A stretch of DNA of 6,451 bases from Deltaproteobacteria bacterium. Its GTDB lineage: Bacteria > Desulfobacterota > Syntrophia > Syntrophales > UBA5619. The position numbers and the translations under genes are program-made. Shown piece by piece: positions 5,731 through 6,451 of the stretch (its first letter is position 1; each line of letters begins with the position of its first letter). Location: assembly GCA_026388365.1 (NCBI GenBank), contig JAPLJW010000077.1, forward strand, positions 1 through 6,451, read 5' to 3'. A model generated the notes under the pieces. That model saw only the letters and a program-made list of their open reading frames with translations. It searched no databases and was not told where the DNA came from.

Positions 5731-6451
5731 TTACCAGCGTATCCGGGTCTTCACGCCGTGGTCGTGGAGAAAGTTCTTGATTTCCGGGATGGTATGTGTC
5801 CGGTAGTGGACCATTGAGGCGATCAGGGCTGCGTCGGCTTTTCCCCGAGTGAGGACATCGAGGAGATGCTCCGGTTTCCCCGCACCGCCGGAGGCGATCA
5901 CCGGGATGCCGACATGACTCGATATCAGCGCGGTCAGGTCGAGTTCGTAGCCGTCTAAAGTCCCGTCGGCGTCGATGGAGTTCAGACAGATCTCCCCCGC
6001 ACCGAGACGTTCCGCTTCCCTGGCCCACCAAAGGGCATCGAGGCCGGTTACGGTGCGCCCGCCGTGGATCACCATCTCATAACCCGAGGGAATCTGTTTG
6101 CTGGCCTGAACTTTTTTAACATCCATGCCGAGGACGATGCACTGGCTGCCGAAGGCCTTTGCCCCTTCTGAAATGATGCCCGGCTTTTTCACCGCCGCTG
6201 AATTGACGCTGATCTTTTCCGCTCCGGCGAGGATCACCCGCCGCATCTCCTCCACCGTCCCGATGCCGCCTCCGACGGAAAAAGGGATAAAAATCGTTTC
6301 GGCAACCCTTTTGACGACGTCGAGCATGATCGCGCGCCCCTCGGCGGACGCTGTGATGTCGTAGAAGACGATTTCGTCGGCCCCCTGTTCGTAATATTCC
6401 CGCGCGGCCTCCACCGGGTCGCCGATATCCACGTTTTCTTTAAATTTGATC
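5731..6451 (-). CDS. hisF: Imidazole glycerol phosphate synthase cyclase subunit HisF, N-terminus cut by window edge
   Basis: HisF takes ammonia from its partner glutaminase HisH and converts PRFAR into imidazole glycerol phosphate and AICAR, linking histidine and purine synthesis. The window holds 239 residues ending at the TAA at 5733-5731. The frame is open to the right edge, and the reading begins [16 protein letters not shown], so only the first dozen or so residues are missing, including the first catalytic Asp. Visible landmarks are [44 protein letters not shown], the second catalytic Asp in VLGMDVKK (codon 6123-6121), [32 protein letters not shown] and [15 protein letters not shown]. 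The two phosphate-binding regions of the half-barrels are intact. The insert after MDVKK ([12 protein letters not shown]) fits HisF proteins I associate with deltaproteobacteria. The GTG at 6432 lies inside the barrel and is not the start. Confidence 0.96.
   Translation of the reverse strand, partial: IKFKENVDIGDPVEAAREYYEQGADEIVFYDITASAEGRAIMLDVVKRVAETIFIPFSVGGGIGTVEEMRRVILAGAEKISVNSAAVKKPGIISEGAKAFGSQCIVLGMDVKKVQASKQIPSGYEMVIHGGRTVTGLDALWWAREAERLGAGEICLNSIDADGTLDGYELDLTALISSHVGIPVIASGGAGKPEHLLDVLTRGKADAALIASMVHYRTHTIPEIKNFLHDHGVKTRIRW

Noticed and set aside
1..6451. CRISPR arrays, tRNA or rRNA genes, insertion sequences, attachment sites
   Set aside because: No regularly spaced repeats, cloverleaf-like sequences, transposase motifs or terminal inverted repeats were seen; genes fill nearly the whole window.

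Overview
The window is a dense stretch of bacterial chromosome, moderately GC-rich, with short intergenic gaps and overlapping genes. The protein families and their sequence style (a HisF of the type seen in sulfate-reducing and syntrophic deltaproteobacteria, a PdxS/PdxT pathway for vitamin B6, an MCE lipid-transport operon with an outer-membrane-type lipoprotein) suggest a Gram-negative anaerobe of the Desulfobacterota, perhaps near Syntrophus. This placement is inference from familiarity with the proteins, not a computed phylogeny.

Layout. At the left (1-637, minus) is most of a fumarylacetoacetate hydrolase family enzyme, cut by the window edge. A 117-base divergent intergenic region (638-754) separates it from a plus-strand four-gene operon (755-3600): an MlaE-type permease, a short degenerate ABC ATPase-like protein, an MlaD-type MCE protein and a lipoprotein. 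The genes overlap by 4, 17 and 4 bases, so they are almost certainly co-transcribed and translationally coupled. A convergent junction of only 17 bases follows. On the minus strand then come yhbY (3618-3935), pdxT (3913-4671) and pdxS (4695-5576), transcribed in the order pdxS-pdxT-yhbY. Upstream of pdxS is a 154-base gap with candidate promoters, and beyond it the 3' part of hisF (5731-6451), which runs off the right edge.

How the genes work together. PdxS and PdxT form the DXP-independent pyridoxal 5'-phosphate synthase: PdxT releases ammonia from glutamine and PdxS builds PLP from it. YhbY is a ribosome-assembly RNA-binding protein translated from the end of the same message. HisF is the cyclase half of imidazole glycerol phosphate synthase in histidine synthesis. 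The MCE operon should build an envelope lipid-transport apparatus: permease in the inner membrane, MCE protein anchored there and reaching into the periplasm, lipoprotein probably at the outer membrane.

The point most worth attention is the second gene of the MCE operon. It sits where the ATPase MlaF would be expected, but it is only 156 residues long, has no Walker A, a broken signature motif and an arginine in place of the catalytic glutamate, yet it is an intact, tightly packed reading frame. This looks like a retained pseudo-ATPase in a divergent MCE transporter. The rest of the window is ordinary housekeeping.
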